Below are positions 39,777 to 51,011 of a stretch of DNA of 64,000 nucleotides, one piece after another. Below the pieces are notes generated by a model. It saw nothing but the letters and a program-made list of their open reading frames with translations, made no database searches and was not told where the DNA came from. A program made the translations under genes and the position numbers. Source of the stretch: Peribolospora baueri (taxonomy: Eukaryota > Basidiomycota > Peribolosporomycetes > Peribolosporales > Peribolosporaceae). The DNA is taken from positions 19,411 to 83,410 of the forward strand of contig JAMDHS010000088.1 of the NCBI GenBank assembly GCA_029717555.1, written 5' to 3'. The first letter of the stretch is position 1; each line of letters starts with the position of its first letter.

Positions 39777-42058
39777 TTAGACCTTGGCTACGAAAACCGG
39801 CACGCGGAGATTGTACTCGCCGAGAGGATGGTCGGATTGATCGTCTCCGAAAGGCATCTCAATTTCTGCAGCTGGAGAGAAGAGGCCGGGAAAATGATTT
39901 TGTTAGAAAATATCGGCAGTCCGGACTGGGTGCATTGTGCCTACCAATGCCCTCGATCCCCTGCAAGGACAGACGAGTCAGGTGAGCCTTAGCACATGAG
40001 CGAATGAGCGGTGGAGTGCACGCACCATCAATGTGACCGCCACCACGGTCGCCAGCGGAATCATCTTCCAGCCCATTTCTCCAACCAGGGTCAACGGCTG
40101 TGGGGAAGTAGGTGAAAAAAAGGTCAGAACTTGCTAATCGTATGCCACAGTGCATCAGATGAGAACTCACGAGGACGATGAGGTACAACATCAATGTCTG
40201 CTTGAGGTGGATGCCGTAAATGACCGGGATGGTGGTGGTTCTATCAGAGAATCCCATTCCCGTTCACACATATCAGTACCTTGTATTGGCCTAAAAGAGC
40301 CGCATGGAAAATGACTCACGCGATGCGTTCCATGCTTCCAAGTTGCTGCGTCATATCTCCGACGCTGGGGGCCGTCAAGAGCGAGTCGATGAGCAGCCGT
40401 CAATAGACTTAAATAATCGTCTGCACTTCTTCTACATCGGTGACTCACAGGGTGTTTAGGGTGTTGAAACCTGCAGGGCCTAACGACTCCATCAGACCTG
40501 AGCGGCGAGCGCCGCCTAGATAGCGGCCAACCTCGTGGAGAATCCTAAAGGACGAAGGCAGACAATACCGTCATGAGAAGACCGAAATTTCCTTAGCGGA
40601 GGGAGGAGCTAGCAAAACCCGTACCATGCCTGCACGTCCAGCTGGTCCTAACAGAACACGAACGCTCACAACAAGGGCAAAGAGATCGCGTTCGTTCCCA
40701 GGCCTTCGGCGGCGGCAATGCTGAGCATGCTTGCCGATCTGTCCAACAAGTAAGCCCTTTCCTCTTCCATTCTTGTTGCACTTGCCGTGTCTCCGCGGAG
40801 GGTGCCATAGCGACTCTGAGCAGGCGACGAGGAAGAAGATGAAATCCTGGAGCCAGAGGCCAATGCCGTGCTCGTAGTTGCAAACGTTGGGGTTTGGCGG
40901 CCGGAGGAGGCAACGCCTTTGCGCGTCGCGCCCGACTCGATATCTTCGTCCACGTCACCGGCTCCTTTTAAGTTGGCGGCACCTTTCTGTTCATCTGGAA
41001 TGGGCTTCGATATTGGCGGCGTGGAAAGACCGTTTCCCTGCCCTGCTCTCCACAGTTTCTTGACGTCCTCCGGCAGCAAACCATGCAAGTCGTCGTAGTC
41101 GGCGCCGTTTTCGCCGCGGACGTGATGCTTCGTGGCGACAAAGAAGGCAATGAGCAAGCGGAGGATGCGGACCTTGGACGCAAGACGGAAGGCCTTGGTA
41201 GCCTGATGATCATCCAAATCAGCGGATCCGGCCGAAGACTTCGCTGTGCCGGAGGATTCCGTCGCCGACTTGGACATGTCCTCCAAACCTTCGATAGATA
41301 TCGACGAGAAGAGCACGGGAGCGGTTTTGGCTCTCTTTTTGAGAAGAGCCACGTCTGGTTTTGCGGAGGTGTCTACGTTAAACCACACCAGACGGGCAAC
41401 GTTGCGGATATCGGTGATCTTCCAGAGAGGTGGACAGGAAACGTGAGCGCGATGGGACAAAAGCCAGAGATGACCCGGCGTACGAATCTCACCATGGCTT
41501 GTATGTCCTTCCTTCCCTCATACCAGCGATCGTAAGAAGTAGCGTTTCGGAAAACGAGCAATAGTCCAACAACGACTGAAATATGGGGCATACTGTACTC
41601 AGATGAGGGGGGAAGATGAATGCTGAGCGGCGTGGCTGACTCCTCATCAAGCTGCGCTCCCCCGACGAGTCCAAGTAGACGCGCCACCTGCTTACATCGA
41701 GTTGGAAAGGTGCCATCCCAAGCTCTTGTTAGCAACAGCTACGATCGAAGCCCATAAGGTAATGCAGAAAACCGGGAAGACGATGCTATGTAGTACCTGC
41801 GGAGACGGGGTGGGACACGGTTCGGTTTCACTTCCGGTTAATTGCAGAGCGACGGCTGTCGACGGTCCATCCATTACGCCATGGCATGTCCCACGCTCAT
41901 GTACTCACGCTGCCTCGCACTCGAAACGCATCCCTCATAAAGCTCGAAGGCGTGAGCTTGGGCTTGAGCATGTCTCTCGCCTGCTCCCGCAAGACGTGCT
42001 CGTAGGCCGAAGCGGCCGAGCGGCGGTTGAAGGAGACGAACGAGCCGAAGACGTTCAT
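39777..42058 (-). CDS. Bestrophin-like (UPF0187) chloride channel
   Basis: Ten exons complement(join(39777..39871,39945..39960,40026..40097,40171..40240,40320..40364,40449..40544,40670..41418,41493..41592,41696..41796,41909..42058)) give 497 aa. Signature blocks: MRDAFRVRGS joined to VLHSIVFPVFCITLWASIVA, HISVVVGLLLVFRNATSYDR followed by WYEGRKD, IRNVARLVWF, RILRLLIAFFVATKHHVRGE, LGSMERI followed by TTTIPVIYGIHLKQTLMLYL, PLTLVGEMGWKMIPLATVVA, and GIEGI-AAEIEMPFGDD, the conserved bestrophin EIE.PFG box. About 200 hydrophilic residues separate the transmembrane halves, a fungal feature. Probably a plasma-membrane or vacuolar anion channel; substrate unproven. Contains a 16-nt microexon (39945-39960) and a possible 23-nt cassette at 40625-40647 that was left out of the model. 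Confidence 0.88.
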
Positions 42059-42454
42059 CCTGTCTTCCTACTGGACGTACAATGCTGCGAAGTGAGAATG
42101 AGGATGCGAAGCGAGTCAGGCGAACGTTTATTCAAGATTCACTTCTTTCGGCAGACGTCGTCTCCGCCGAAGTGGGGCGCTGTCGGCGCTTGCCTTCATT
42201 AAGGGTCAGTCACATGACCATTGCCCAACCCCTACGGGTGCTGGTATCGTCTGGCGTCGTTTGTAACATGGGGGAACGACTAGGTAAGATCTGCCAGTAT
42301 GTGGTGCCGCGGCAAAGCAGCGTTCACGAAAACGATAAACAGCACCAAAGAACTACAAGTACACATTCAAACGTTCATGGTCTACAAAAACGGCGACGAA
42401 AGAAGAGAAGACGCGGCCGTCGAGAGCGTAAAGCAACCACCGCGAAACCCGCAC

Positions 42455-44381
42455 TCAAGCCCCAGACTGCAGCTCTTTCATCCTCTCCTGCAATCTCCTG
42501 GCCTCGCTGACGGTGACGGCCTCCTCGACCCACCCACCCCTCCACGTCTCTGCCCTCCTAATCTCCTCCCGCCCCAAACCGCCCCCGGGCGCCGTCGCAC
42601 CAGGTGCCTTGTCGTCGCCACCGAGGATCAGCTCGAGATCTCGCGCCTGGGAGCGGATCCAGTTTTGAAGGAAAGTTTGTGGGGAGGTCGCGAAAGAGGT
42701 GAGAAAGTCGCGCTTCAGCTTGGCGTTGCGGATGGAGAGCGCCGTTTGGGCGATCTGTAAATAAGAAAATAAGGGACGCCGAACGAGATGAAACGAGACG
42801 GGGAGGCATCATTTGATCGCGACATCAGCCGCCGTTCTCTATTCAAGCCCCCAAGGGTCGTCGGCACAAGGTGTGCAACGTGAACGTAACAGATCGCCAG
42901 GAACATTCACCTGCTCGTCAATTTCTGCGATCTCCCTGGTCGTCTTGCTCTGTGGGTCAAGCCCGGCAAGGACGGAGTGCATCTTGTTTTTGATCGGGTC
43001 ATCCATTTCAATCTCGATGTCGTACGCCACCGGATGGATGTGGTGTTCAGTGTCGACACTGGATGCAGAGAATGAAGAAAAATCGAGTTAACGGGGAGTT
43101 TGAGCCTTCGCTTGAAGATTGCACTGTCCTACCACACAGATCTAGAAACCTACCGAACGATGTACTCCAAAACAATAGGCTCTGGTGGACGAAGAAACTG
43201 GTTGACGATCTGAGGCAGGTGCTGGAACATGCATCCTTCCGCACGGAAGATCTGTGGAGAAGGGGAGGAAAAGCAAGACCAAGTCATGCGGAGTACAATA
43301 TGAGCGAGACTTCCTCTTCGCGCCGCTACGACGTCAATTGTCGTTCTTCCACGCCTCTGCTCTCCCTTCACTCTCACCTTCTTCAACGGTTCGTCAAACT
43401 TGATCGCCCTCCGGTCGCCCTCGTCCTGAAGCCTGTTGTTCTTGATATATCCCCACAAAGCGCTAATAACGCCAGCTCTGGTCTCCTCCTTGATATCCAA
43501 AAGCTCTCCCAATCCCGGGTCAATGCGGTACCTCTCCGGGACGTGGTCAAGGTAGATCATAATCTTAGCCTTGCAAGGCGAGTCGCCGAGCCTCTTGATC
43601 TCGAAGCCGTCCATCGCAGGCTGGCCGGGTACGCGTCGCCATTCAATGAAGTTGGAGTCAGGATACAGCGCCGGGTCGCGGTCGAGCTCGACGGAAAGGG
43701 ATCGGATCAGGTTGGAGAACCGGAACGCTCCTGATGCCGCGGCGGCCGCGTTCGCCTCGACTACGGCGGCGGCGCGCGATTTGGTCGCGGGCTGTCGACA
43801 GCCATGGAGAGAGTAAGCAAAACGGCGGGTCCTCGAACATGAGCGGCGGATGCACGCATCCATCCAACGAGTCGAGGCTCACTCACCTCCAACAGCCTGC
43901 CTTCGATTTTCAGAGTCCAACTGGGCGGACCGTCCTTTTCCCTCGTTGACGACGCAGCCCCATCCTCCTTTCCATCCTCGTCCATCCCCTCTCCTCCACC
44001 CTCCTTTTTCTCCTTCTCCTCCTCCCCAAACCCTTGATTCGCCGCCAAGTTGCTCAGAAACACGCGCAAGATCCGTTTCGTCCGCACAGGCCTCGCCATG
44101 CCGTCCTGGATCTCCGTGCGCTTGCGGGTAATCGTCCAATCCAGACGCTTCTCGAAGGATTGCAGGTCCGTGTAAAGTGCTGACTCTGGTACCACTGAGG
44201 ACAGGGACGAGGGTAAGGTACGATCCGTTGGTCGCTTCTGTACACGTCCAGCCGCCGTCGCTGCCGTTGCTCCTGCCGCGGCGACGGCAGCCGCGTGGGC
44301 CTGAGCCTGAGCCTGAGCCTGGCTGGCAGGGTTGTTAGGCGCGCCCACATGGGGCGTTGATTGGGGGTGATGTGGCAGCAT
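42455..44381 (-). CDS. SNF12: SWI/SNF-RSC SWIB-domain subunit (SNF12/SMARCD type)
   Basis: Exons complement(join(42455..42754,42911..43058,43154..43251,43378..43791,43887..44381)) give 484 aa. After an Ala/Gln-rich head the sequence reads LYTDLQSFEKRLDWTITRKR, then FSNLIRSLSVELDRDPALYP, FIEWRRVPGQPAMDGFEIKR, and the SWIB domain ERYRIDPGLGELLDIKEETR with ALWGYIKNNRLQDEGDRRAI, then YDIEIEMDDPIKNKM, and a C-terminal IAQTALSIRNAKLKRDFLTS helix. This is the architecture of SMARCD1/BAF60, Ssr3 and Snf12/Rsc6, a core chromatin-remodelling subunit. The start is the ATG at MLPHHPQ; 5' exons cannot be ruled out. Confidence 0.92.
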
Positions 44382-44812
44382 CGGGATGGATCGAGCCGGG
44401 AAACAGAACGAACGGGTGGATATGAGTGGGAAGGACCAAATCGCGTCGGAGCGAGCACGACGGCAATGGTAACCCTACTCTTCCACGGAAAAGAAATGCC
44501 ACCTGCGCGACTCGATCGAGCGTTCGCCGCCTCGCTCGCCCCACGGACGAGTGTCCCGCCTATGCTTCGCCCGCCGCACCGGCCGCCCACCTGCACCGCA
44601 ACTAACCGAGTCTGTTCTACACTTCCCACACGTGTGGCGCGCACATTCAGGTTGGTCGGAACGTCTGGGATAGCATTTCAAGAGGGAGGGGTGCAAAGGT
44701 ACGAGACGGAACAGGCAAATGGTATAGACTGATCGCGGGGGAGACGACATCGTCAGTTATCACACCTCAGCCCTGTCGATGGAGGAAAGAGACGCCAGAA
44801 AATTCGATAGAG

Positions 44813-47557
44813 TCAACGATGATGAGCGATCGATCGACTCGAAGCGAGCGGCCCGGATTTGAGGATGACGGGGAACGGTGCTTGAACCCACCATTGCATT
44901 CTGCGGGGCGGGCCGAGGCCCGGCGTTGCGACGTCTTCAGTCGGATCGGCAAACGGGTCGTCCATCTCTCCTTCGTCGAGCAAGTCGCGGCTGCCGGCCA
45001 CAGTCTCCTCGTCTCCGTTCTCGTGGAGATATTCTGCATAGTCTCTCTCCCTGCCAGTGGCGTATGAAGAGGACGATGCGGAAGGGTCTCGCTGGCCCAC
45101 GTGGCCGGGCGCCGGCTGTTGCTGTTGCTGGTGATCATCTTCGTCGGATGAATCATAGTCGCTGAAGTCGGACAGGCTGCCATTCCCGTAGGTAGAGCTG
45201 CTCTGCAGATCGGAGGGATTGGAAGTGGTGGCACCGGTTTGAGTCGGCTGAAGAGGGGCGGGCAGATCGCTGAGAAAGAGCGAGACGAGTAGCGAAGAAT
45301 CGCAAGGTGATCAGCATGCGTCTTTCCACTGGCGCCGCGGCCGGTGTGCCTCAGCGGCTCACCTAGAGTCAAAGTCGAGGCCGTCCAGCTCGTCCAAGAC
45401 GCCGCTTCTGGCGCCCCCGCTGCCCGTTTCAGCCCTGAACGAGTTGTGCCTATCGATCCTCATTCGCTGCTTGTCTTGTAGCTTCTCCAGCTCGCTGTCC
45501 GGGGCGTTCAACCGGGCCGCGGCGAGACGCTGACGTACTAGCTCAATTTCTTGATCCTCTTCCTCTTGACGCTTTTTCGCGCGAGCAGCTTCTTTCGATG
45601 AGGCATCCTCGGCGGTGGCCTTCTCCTCCTCCTCGTCCGTGTCGTTCTCCGGCGGGCGCGAGAGCTGGGTGTACGATAACATGGTTAGAATCATACCGAC
45701 AAACAATGCCAGCGGGGAAATCGTAAGGTGGTCGCGGAGTAGCCGTAGTCAGTGTTCAGCCCCTTACCTTATCGTAAAGCTGGATGGCGAGAATGATTTG
45801 CTCGTTCGTCGAGATGAGCGTTCCGAGGAACTCCTCGTCAGAGATCAGCTACCGATCAAGCGAAGAAGCGAAGCATCGATCGTTCAGCAATCAATCAATC
45901 ACCGTTCCTTTGCAGCTGAAGGCTTCCTCTCGCGCACCTGGATGTACCGCACGATCTTCTTCCTCACCGCCTTGGCCTTTGCAAGATAGTCTTGCACTTT
46001 GACATTGGTCGTTACGCTCTCCTTCTCGCGATTGACGTGCTGTAGCGCGTTGACGAGGTTCTGAGACATGGAAGCTGACGTAGCGATGGAAGCCAAGATG
46101 TTTGGCTTTTCCTGCAAGCGGACAAACGGAACGCCCGAGCAACGGACGAGTAAATTGTGATGAGCATTCTGTCTCGCCATCCTCAGCCATATCGCACGGA
46201 AACCTGCTTTCCCCTATCGACTGACTCGTTCAAAGTTGAAAGGCGGCCTCTGGACCCTCCCCTGTTGCTTCTTCTCGCTCTTCTCCTCCTTGGCTTTGCG
46301 CTTCGCCTCTTCCTTCTCTTCGCGCTCCTTCGCCTTACGCTCGCCGCGCAGCCTCATCTCCTCGGCGTAACGCTCCTGCTCCTTACGGTGCAGTTCGGCG
46401 GCTTCGGAACGGATCTGGGCGTCAGACTATGAAGAGAAAGGCAACCAAAAGGTAAGCGCATGCTACCGCCAACCGCGGAAGGAAACCCTTCTCCCACGAG
46501 GCCGACGGTGTATTCACGACGTTTGCAGAACGTAACACACCTTCTTTCCGCCACCACAAGCGGCCCAAAGCCCGGCGACAACGCGCATGCTCGGGTCGTC
46601 CTTGAACTGACGGTGCCAGGAGACGAGGACGGACATGAGCTTCTTCTTGACAGACGCGTCCGTCATGGGGTCTGCCGACATGAGCTTGATCCGGTCCACG
46701 AGACGCTCGTTGGCGAAAGTGCCTGGAGTGGGGGCGAACGAATGGCCAGCGTCAAGGGAGGATAAGAAGGGTCAAGGGAAATGTGTAGACATACCTTGGA
46801 AACGCGGCCCGCAGTTTTCCACCAAGGCTTTGAGGATCTGGAGCACAGGAACGGGCAAGAGCAAGTGTCAACGGGACTGAAAAGAGAGGCCCTTGTCGGC
46901 TCCAGAAGGGCGCCCGAAACTCACAGTCAATGCCCTCTTCTGCCGATGGACGTTGCCGTACTTGAGCTTCTTCCTGATCGCCCGCGAAGCCTCTTTGGGC
47001 CTGAGGATTTGCGAGGACAGGGACAACTGTGACCAGGTCGATCAAATGAGCACGAAGGCCGGCCGCAAAGCTCACTCACCCTGTATCCTGCAAATTGATC
47101 GCCTAAGGACGACCGCCATATGCAGCAAAAGAATCAGAATGGTAAGCTGTGCGTATCACCGTATATCCCTGGCGCTCGTCCTTTCCCTCTTATCACTCAC
47201 GTCGACCAGTTCCGGGATCCTGTACGGGCGATGATGGCATCAGCTACGTTGCGTCCTCCCTTTCGCCGCGCCGCCTCTCGCAGATTCTTTCGAAGCAATC
47301 ACTCACCCATCGTAATCGTCCTCCTTGAATTTCTCGCTTGCCAGCCTCTCTATCCAATCGGAGACGGCGGTGAAAGGCTTCTTGCCGCCCCCGAACGCCT
47401 TCTGAGCCGCTTGCTAAAATATGATGGAAGAGAAACTGGCGTGAGCGGCGCCGTGTTTCACCCACACTGCTGTTGGGCTCGGCTCGGTCGACGTCGTTGA
47501 CGTCCAGACTATACAAGCGTCGCGAGGACAAAGGAAGCGAGAACGCACTTGCATCAT
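44813..47557 (-). CDS. LSB5: VHS-GAT domain endocytic adaptor (LSB5-like)
   Basis: Twelve exons complement(join(44813..45269,45363..45664,45768..45848,45938..46111,46226..46426,46541..46722,46795..46837,46925..47000,47080..47102,47201..47219,47307..47413,47549..47557)) stay in frame (557 aa). VHS domain: KPFTAVSDWIERLASEKFKE, IPELVDAINLQDTGPKEASR, AIRKKLKYGNVHRQKRALTI and KALVENCGPRFQ. This is followed by a Lys/Glu-rich coiled coil and a GAT-like region (NVKVQDYLAKAKAVRKKIVR, LISDEEFLGTLISTNEQIIL, AIQLYDK). The C-terminus is acidic and Gln-rich with a DPFADP motif. VHS-GAT order without FYVE or gamma-ear fits yeast Lsb5, which links ubiquitinated cargo and Arp2/3-dependent endocytosis. Four exons are 9-43 nt long. 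Confidence 0.82.
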
Positions 47558-48229
47558 CTTGAGCGAGCTCGGGCGGTGGTGGGAGGTTGATGACAGACGA
47601 TCGTGCGGGGGTTCGCGCTCAGCCGTCCGTCTTTATCAACACCGGCTGATGCTGATCGGCACGGGCGTTGGCCCCACTCCGAGCCGGTCAAAGTCTCGGA
47701 CGGTGTCATCAAAGAACCACCACCAGTCACTGGCGGCCGGTCATTGCCGCCGGCTGCTCTAGTTCCACCTGCAAACCAACTGCACTCCCAAGTCCGGCAG
47801 CGGTGGCAACGAGCTAGACTGACGTCCTTCTATGCATATCCCCAAGTTCTATGTTGCAAACGCAGAGGCGCCGAGTCCATTTCGAACCCCCTCTATCACC
47901 ACAGCCATTGTCCAGCTCGTCGCCTTGAGGGACATCCTTTCGATCTCCCTCAAGGCATACCTTCCTCTATGCGCCTCAAAAGCAGGTCAGGCTCATCCTA
48001 CCCGAGAATGTGCGCCAGACCTCGACGGCGGCATTCCTTGAGACACACGCAACCAAAGGAGAGGAAGAGTACAATACAAATACAGCCTCGCAAGCAAAGT
48101 GATCCATAGGTGTAAGTAAGTCGTCGGTCATATCAAGACAGGTCCGCGTCAAGGCCGCCTTCGCCCTCGACGCTTCTTCGCCTGCGCAACGACCACCGAC
48201 ACGCCCGCCCCTGCTCCGCCCCACCCACC
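47558..48229. other. Intergenic between LSB5-like gene and BDP1, no supported gene
   Basis: A 69-codon plus-strand ORF (47832-48041) has an ordinary composition but no start context or family resemblance. The rest is the BDP1 3' region and LSB5 promoter. Confidence 0.45.
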
Positions 48230-50323
48230 TCAAGCACCGCGTTCCGATGCTCGGCCAGCGCTGGCGATCGCCTCGTCTACGGTTGGAAGCGAGCCGTCAG
48301 GCTCCTCCTGGTCCGGCTCCTGGCCCAGCTCGTGCTCAGGGGCAGACTCCACTGGCTCGCCGTTTTCGTCCATGTCCACAATTTCCTCCACCTCGCCTAT
48401 ACCGCCAGGAAGGTCTCCTCCACGTCCTCGTCCCCGTCCCCGTCCTCGCCCTCGCCCTCGTCCGCCACCACACCCACGTCCCTGCGAGAAAGACTCGCCA
48501 AGCTCGCTTCCAGCGTCCGAAGCGGAAGACTTCTTGACGGCCGTGTCGCCCCGGAGGTCGTCTTCGTCTTCCTCCTCGCCGGGTTCCCTCTTGCGGAATT
48601 CCTTCGGCAGCTTGATTTCTGGCGGCGGACCGGAAAAGTCGTTACCGGTCGCTTCACCGTAAGCGGTGAGATCTGCATGGCAACACCACCGCGTGGAGGA
48701 GAAGGAAGAGAATGAGCCACGGGCCCTTCCTTCGATCGAAATGGGCAAGTCGGCAAAGGCCGACAGAAAGCGAGGTTTGCCTCTCACCGATAGGCTTTTT
48801 GGTGGTGAGAGCGACCGTGATCCTAGCAGGGTTGATTCGCTCCTCTCTCACAAACTTGTTTTTGATCTCTCGGCGGGTGCGGTTGGGGAAGAGGCGGGAA
48901 ATGAGCTCGAAATCGGTGCCCCATTGGGAAAGCGCCTGTTATGAGGAGGATGAGATACGAGCGTATGGACGGAAGATGTCAGCGCATGATCAGAACGGGT
49001 AGGCGAGCGAAGTCGCCAGCAATGGAAGAAATGCTCATATGAACGATTCGCACAACTCGGACTCACCTGGTAGAACTGCTCCGTGGAAAGCGCATCCCAT
49101 CGCTCCGATTTGAGCCTCTTCGAATTGGTGGCAGAGTTGACGAACCGCCCGGCCTCCTCTTCCTCTACGACTTCCAACCCTTCCTCGACAATCTGTATTC
49201 CGCCGTAGTGGTCCACGTGCAGACTGCTCTCGTCAACGATCATTTCCCCGTTGGGGCCGAGGCGCATCTGCACAGCGTACGCGTTCTCGCCCGTCCCCGA
49301 TACCGCGCTCTCTGCCCCGTCCTCCGAAGGCGCCGGTGTAGCAGACTGCTTGCGAACGGGTGGAGGGACGGCGACAGAGCCCGAACGCTCCGTTCGTCCC
49401 GCGTCCGAGCCGTCGGAGCGTTCTTCTTCCGAGCCGTCCTCATCTCCTGTTGTCTTGGACTTTGCTTTGGACCCCGCCGTCGCTCCCTCTCCCTCTTCCT
49501 CTACCTCGCTGTCCTCGCCACCGCCCATGGACCGCTGTTGTCGAATCTTTCTCAACTTCATCTTGGCGCGCTTGAGTTTCATCTTCTCCTTCCAGCTCAG
49601 ATGCGCCTTGGTGACCTCGAGGAACTTGTCGCTCACCCGACCCCGATAGTGATTCGGTGCCGAGAGCTGGGACATGGTCAACGACGACGGGTCAAGAGGC
49701 TCAGTAGACGGGAGCTCGGGCTCCGACATGGGAAGGGGATTGCCATTTTCGTCCGTTTTCTTGCGTCTCATGTGCGCTCTCTTCGGCTTGTTGGCGTCCT
49801 GAGCGGTACTGTCCTCGGGGGCAGCGTCCCCGTTCTCGCTCGCCTTCTTGCGACGCTTAGGCGCTCTCTTTGCCGAATTTGGCTCCTCGATACCCTCGTC
49901 GCCGGAGACGGCACTGTCGCCATCGTCCGTGTTCTTGCGTCGCCTGGGGCTGCGTTTCTTGGCCGCATCAGAGTTTTCGGGAGCCTCTTCGGCGGAGGCC
50001 GGGCTTCGGTCGTTGCCCCCGTGCTTTCGCCCCGCTGCACGCTCTATGAGTGCGCCCGCGCTGTCCGGATATTTCTTCGCTGAGGCTGAAGACGCCTCGG
50101 GCTGCGTCTCGGTGGAGTCGTCATGGGCGTCCGGCTGATCCCTAAGGGCAGGTGTTGGCGATGGAGGAGGGACGGGCTTGGGCACGGAGAGAGGCTGTGC
50201 GATGGGCCTTGCAATTGGCCTTGCGACGGGTCTTGCGATGGGCCGTGCGATGGGCCGCGGAGCGGACGAAGCTTTCATCTCGTCGACGACGCTGTCGTTG
50301 TGATCTTGAGAGCCACACCACAT
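48230..50323 (-). CDS. BDP1: TFIIIB subunit B'' (BDP1), SANT/Myb domain
   Basis: Exons complement(join(48230..48672,48788..48935,49067..50323)) give 615 aa. The extended SANT domain spans the first splice site: SERWDALSTEQFYQ joined to ALSQWGTDFELISRLFPNRT, RREIKNKFVREERINPARIT. The pattern W..-LSQWGTDF-LI..LFP.RTR..IK.KF..EE is diagnostic for BDP1. The preceding VHVD/Y segment and TNSKRLKSERW agree. The long Ser/Lys/Glu-rich N-terminus opens with six RPIA-type tetrapeptide repeats; the C-terminus has a (GR)n tract and acidic end. BDP1 locks TBP-BRF1 on Pol III promoters and contacts TFC4, encoded 25 kb away. The true start may lie in an upstream exon or at the ATG 50278. Confidence 0.92.
50156..50268 (-). 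repeat. BDP1: Short tandem repeats coding RPIA units in BDP1
   Basis: A 12-nt unit (plus-strand form gatgggcCKtgc) recurs about six times near 50195-50262, encoding repeated (A)RP(I/V). It is likely prone to copy-number change. Confidence 0.7.
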
Positions 50324-51011
50324 AAATTCTGTCGGACGAGTTCCACCTCGCCGAACCGAGCACGGGCACGGGCCTCGGCGCCGGCCATCTCCGCCGATCT
50401 CCGCAGCCTCACTGCGAACATGCTAGGTGCGGCGGCAGCGGCGGTGGGTGGTACGACGGTTATTGTACATGGCGGCTTGCAAAGGCGGTCTCCTGCGCCA
50501 TTCGGGCGCTCTCTGCGGCCTGAGGAAGAGATCTGAGGGAATGGAAAGCCAGGCGAGAGGAGACATTGGACGTGGGCATTGGTGCGAATGCGGTGGAAGC
50601 TTTGTTTCCCAGCAGCGTACGTGCCAAAGTTCGGTGATCCCGCCAAACGTCCGCCCGTCGATCTTCTCTTCCATTCCAGCCTCGCTCCCATCGACGACCA
50701 TCTCCCATCTCCCCATCCACCCACTCGCTCTTCTGACCACCCATCGTTCCCCTCGCCCTTCGTCCTCTCGTCCTCACGCAGCAGGCCTGCCAAGCTCCAC
50801 CCTTCCTTGACCGCCTCTCGTTGCAGTTACCCCGCTTTCGCCGCCCAGCGCGGCGTTCGCTCGCAACCCAACTCACTCAGCCGGACAGCCAAACGACTAG
50901 CGCCGCTCCGCCGGCCACCGAAGGCGACGTCAAGCAATTTTTGCAGCCAGCAAGAACGAGGGATCCATCTTTTCTTCTTCTTCTTCTTCTCCTTCTTCTC
51001 CACGTCGCATT
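50324..51011. promoter_or_regulatory. Divergent intergenic region BDP1 / MOB2
   Basis: 688 bp between start codons with overlapping uninformative ORFs. A (TTC)n-like pyrimidine tract at 50968-50998 lies directly before the MOB2 start. Confidence 0.4.

Noticed and set aside
39461-39985. 174-codon plus-strand ORF
   Set aside because: Antisense to the last bestrophin exons, whose conserved EIE.PFG box fixes the coding strand.
47603-48109. Plus-strand ORFs of 168 and 69 codons between LSB5 and BDP1
   Set aside because: No family resemblance or splice support; left as intergenic.
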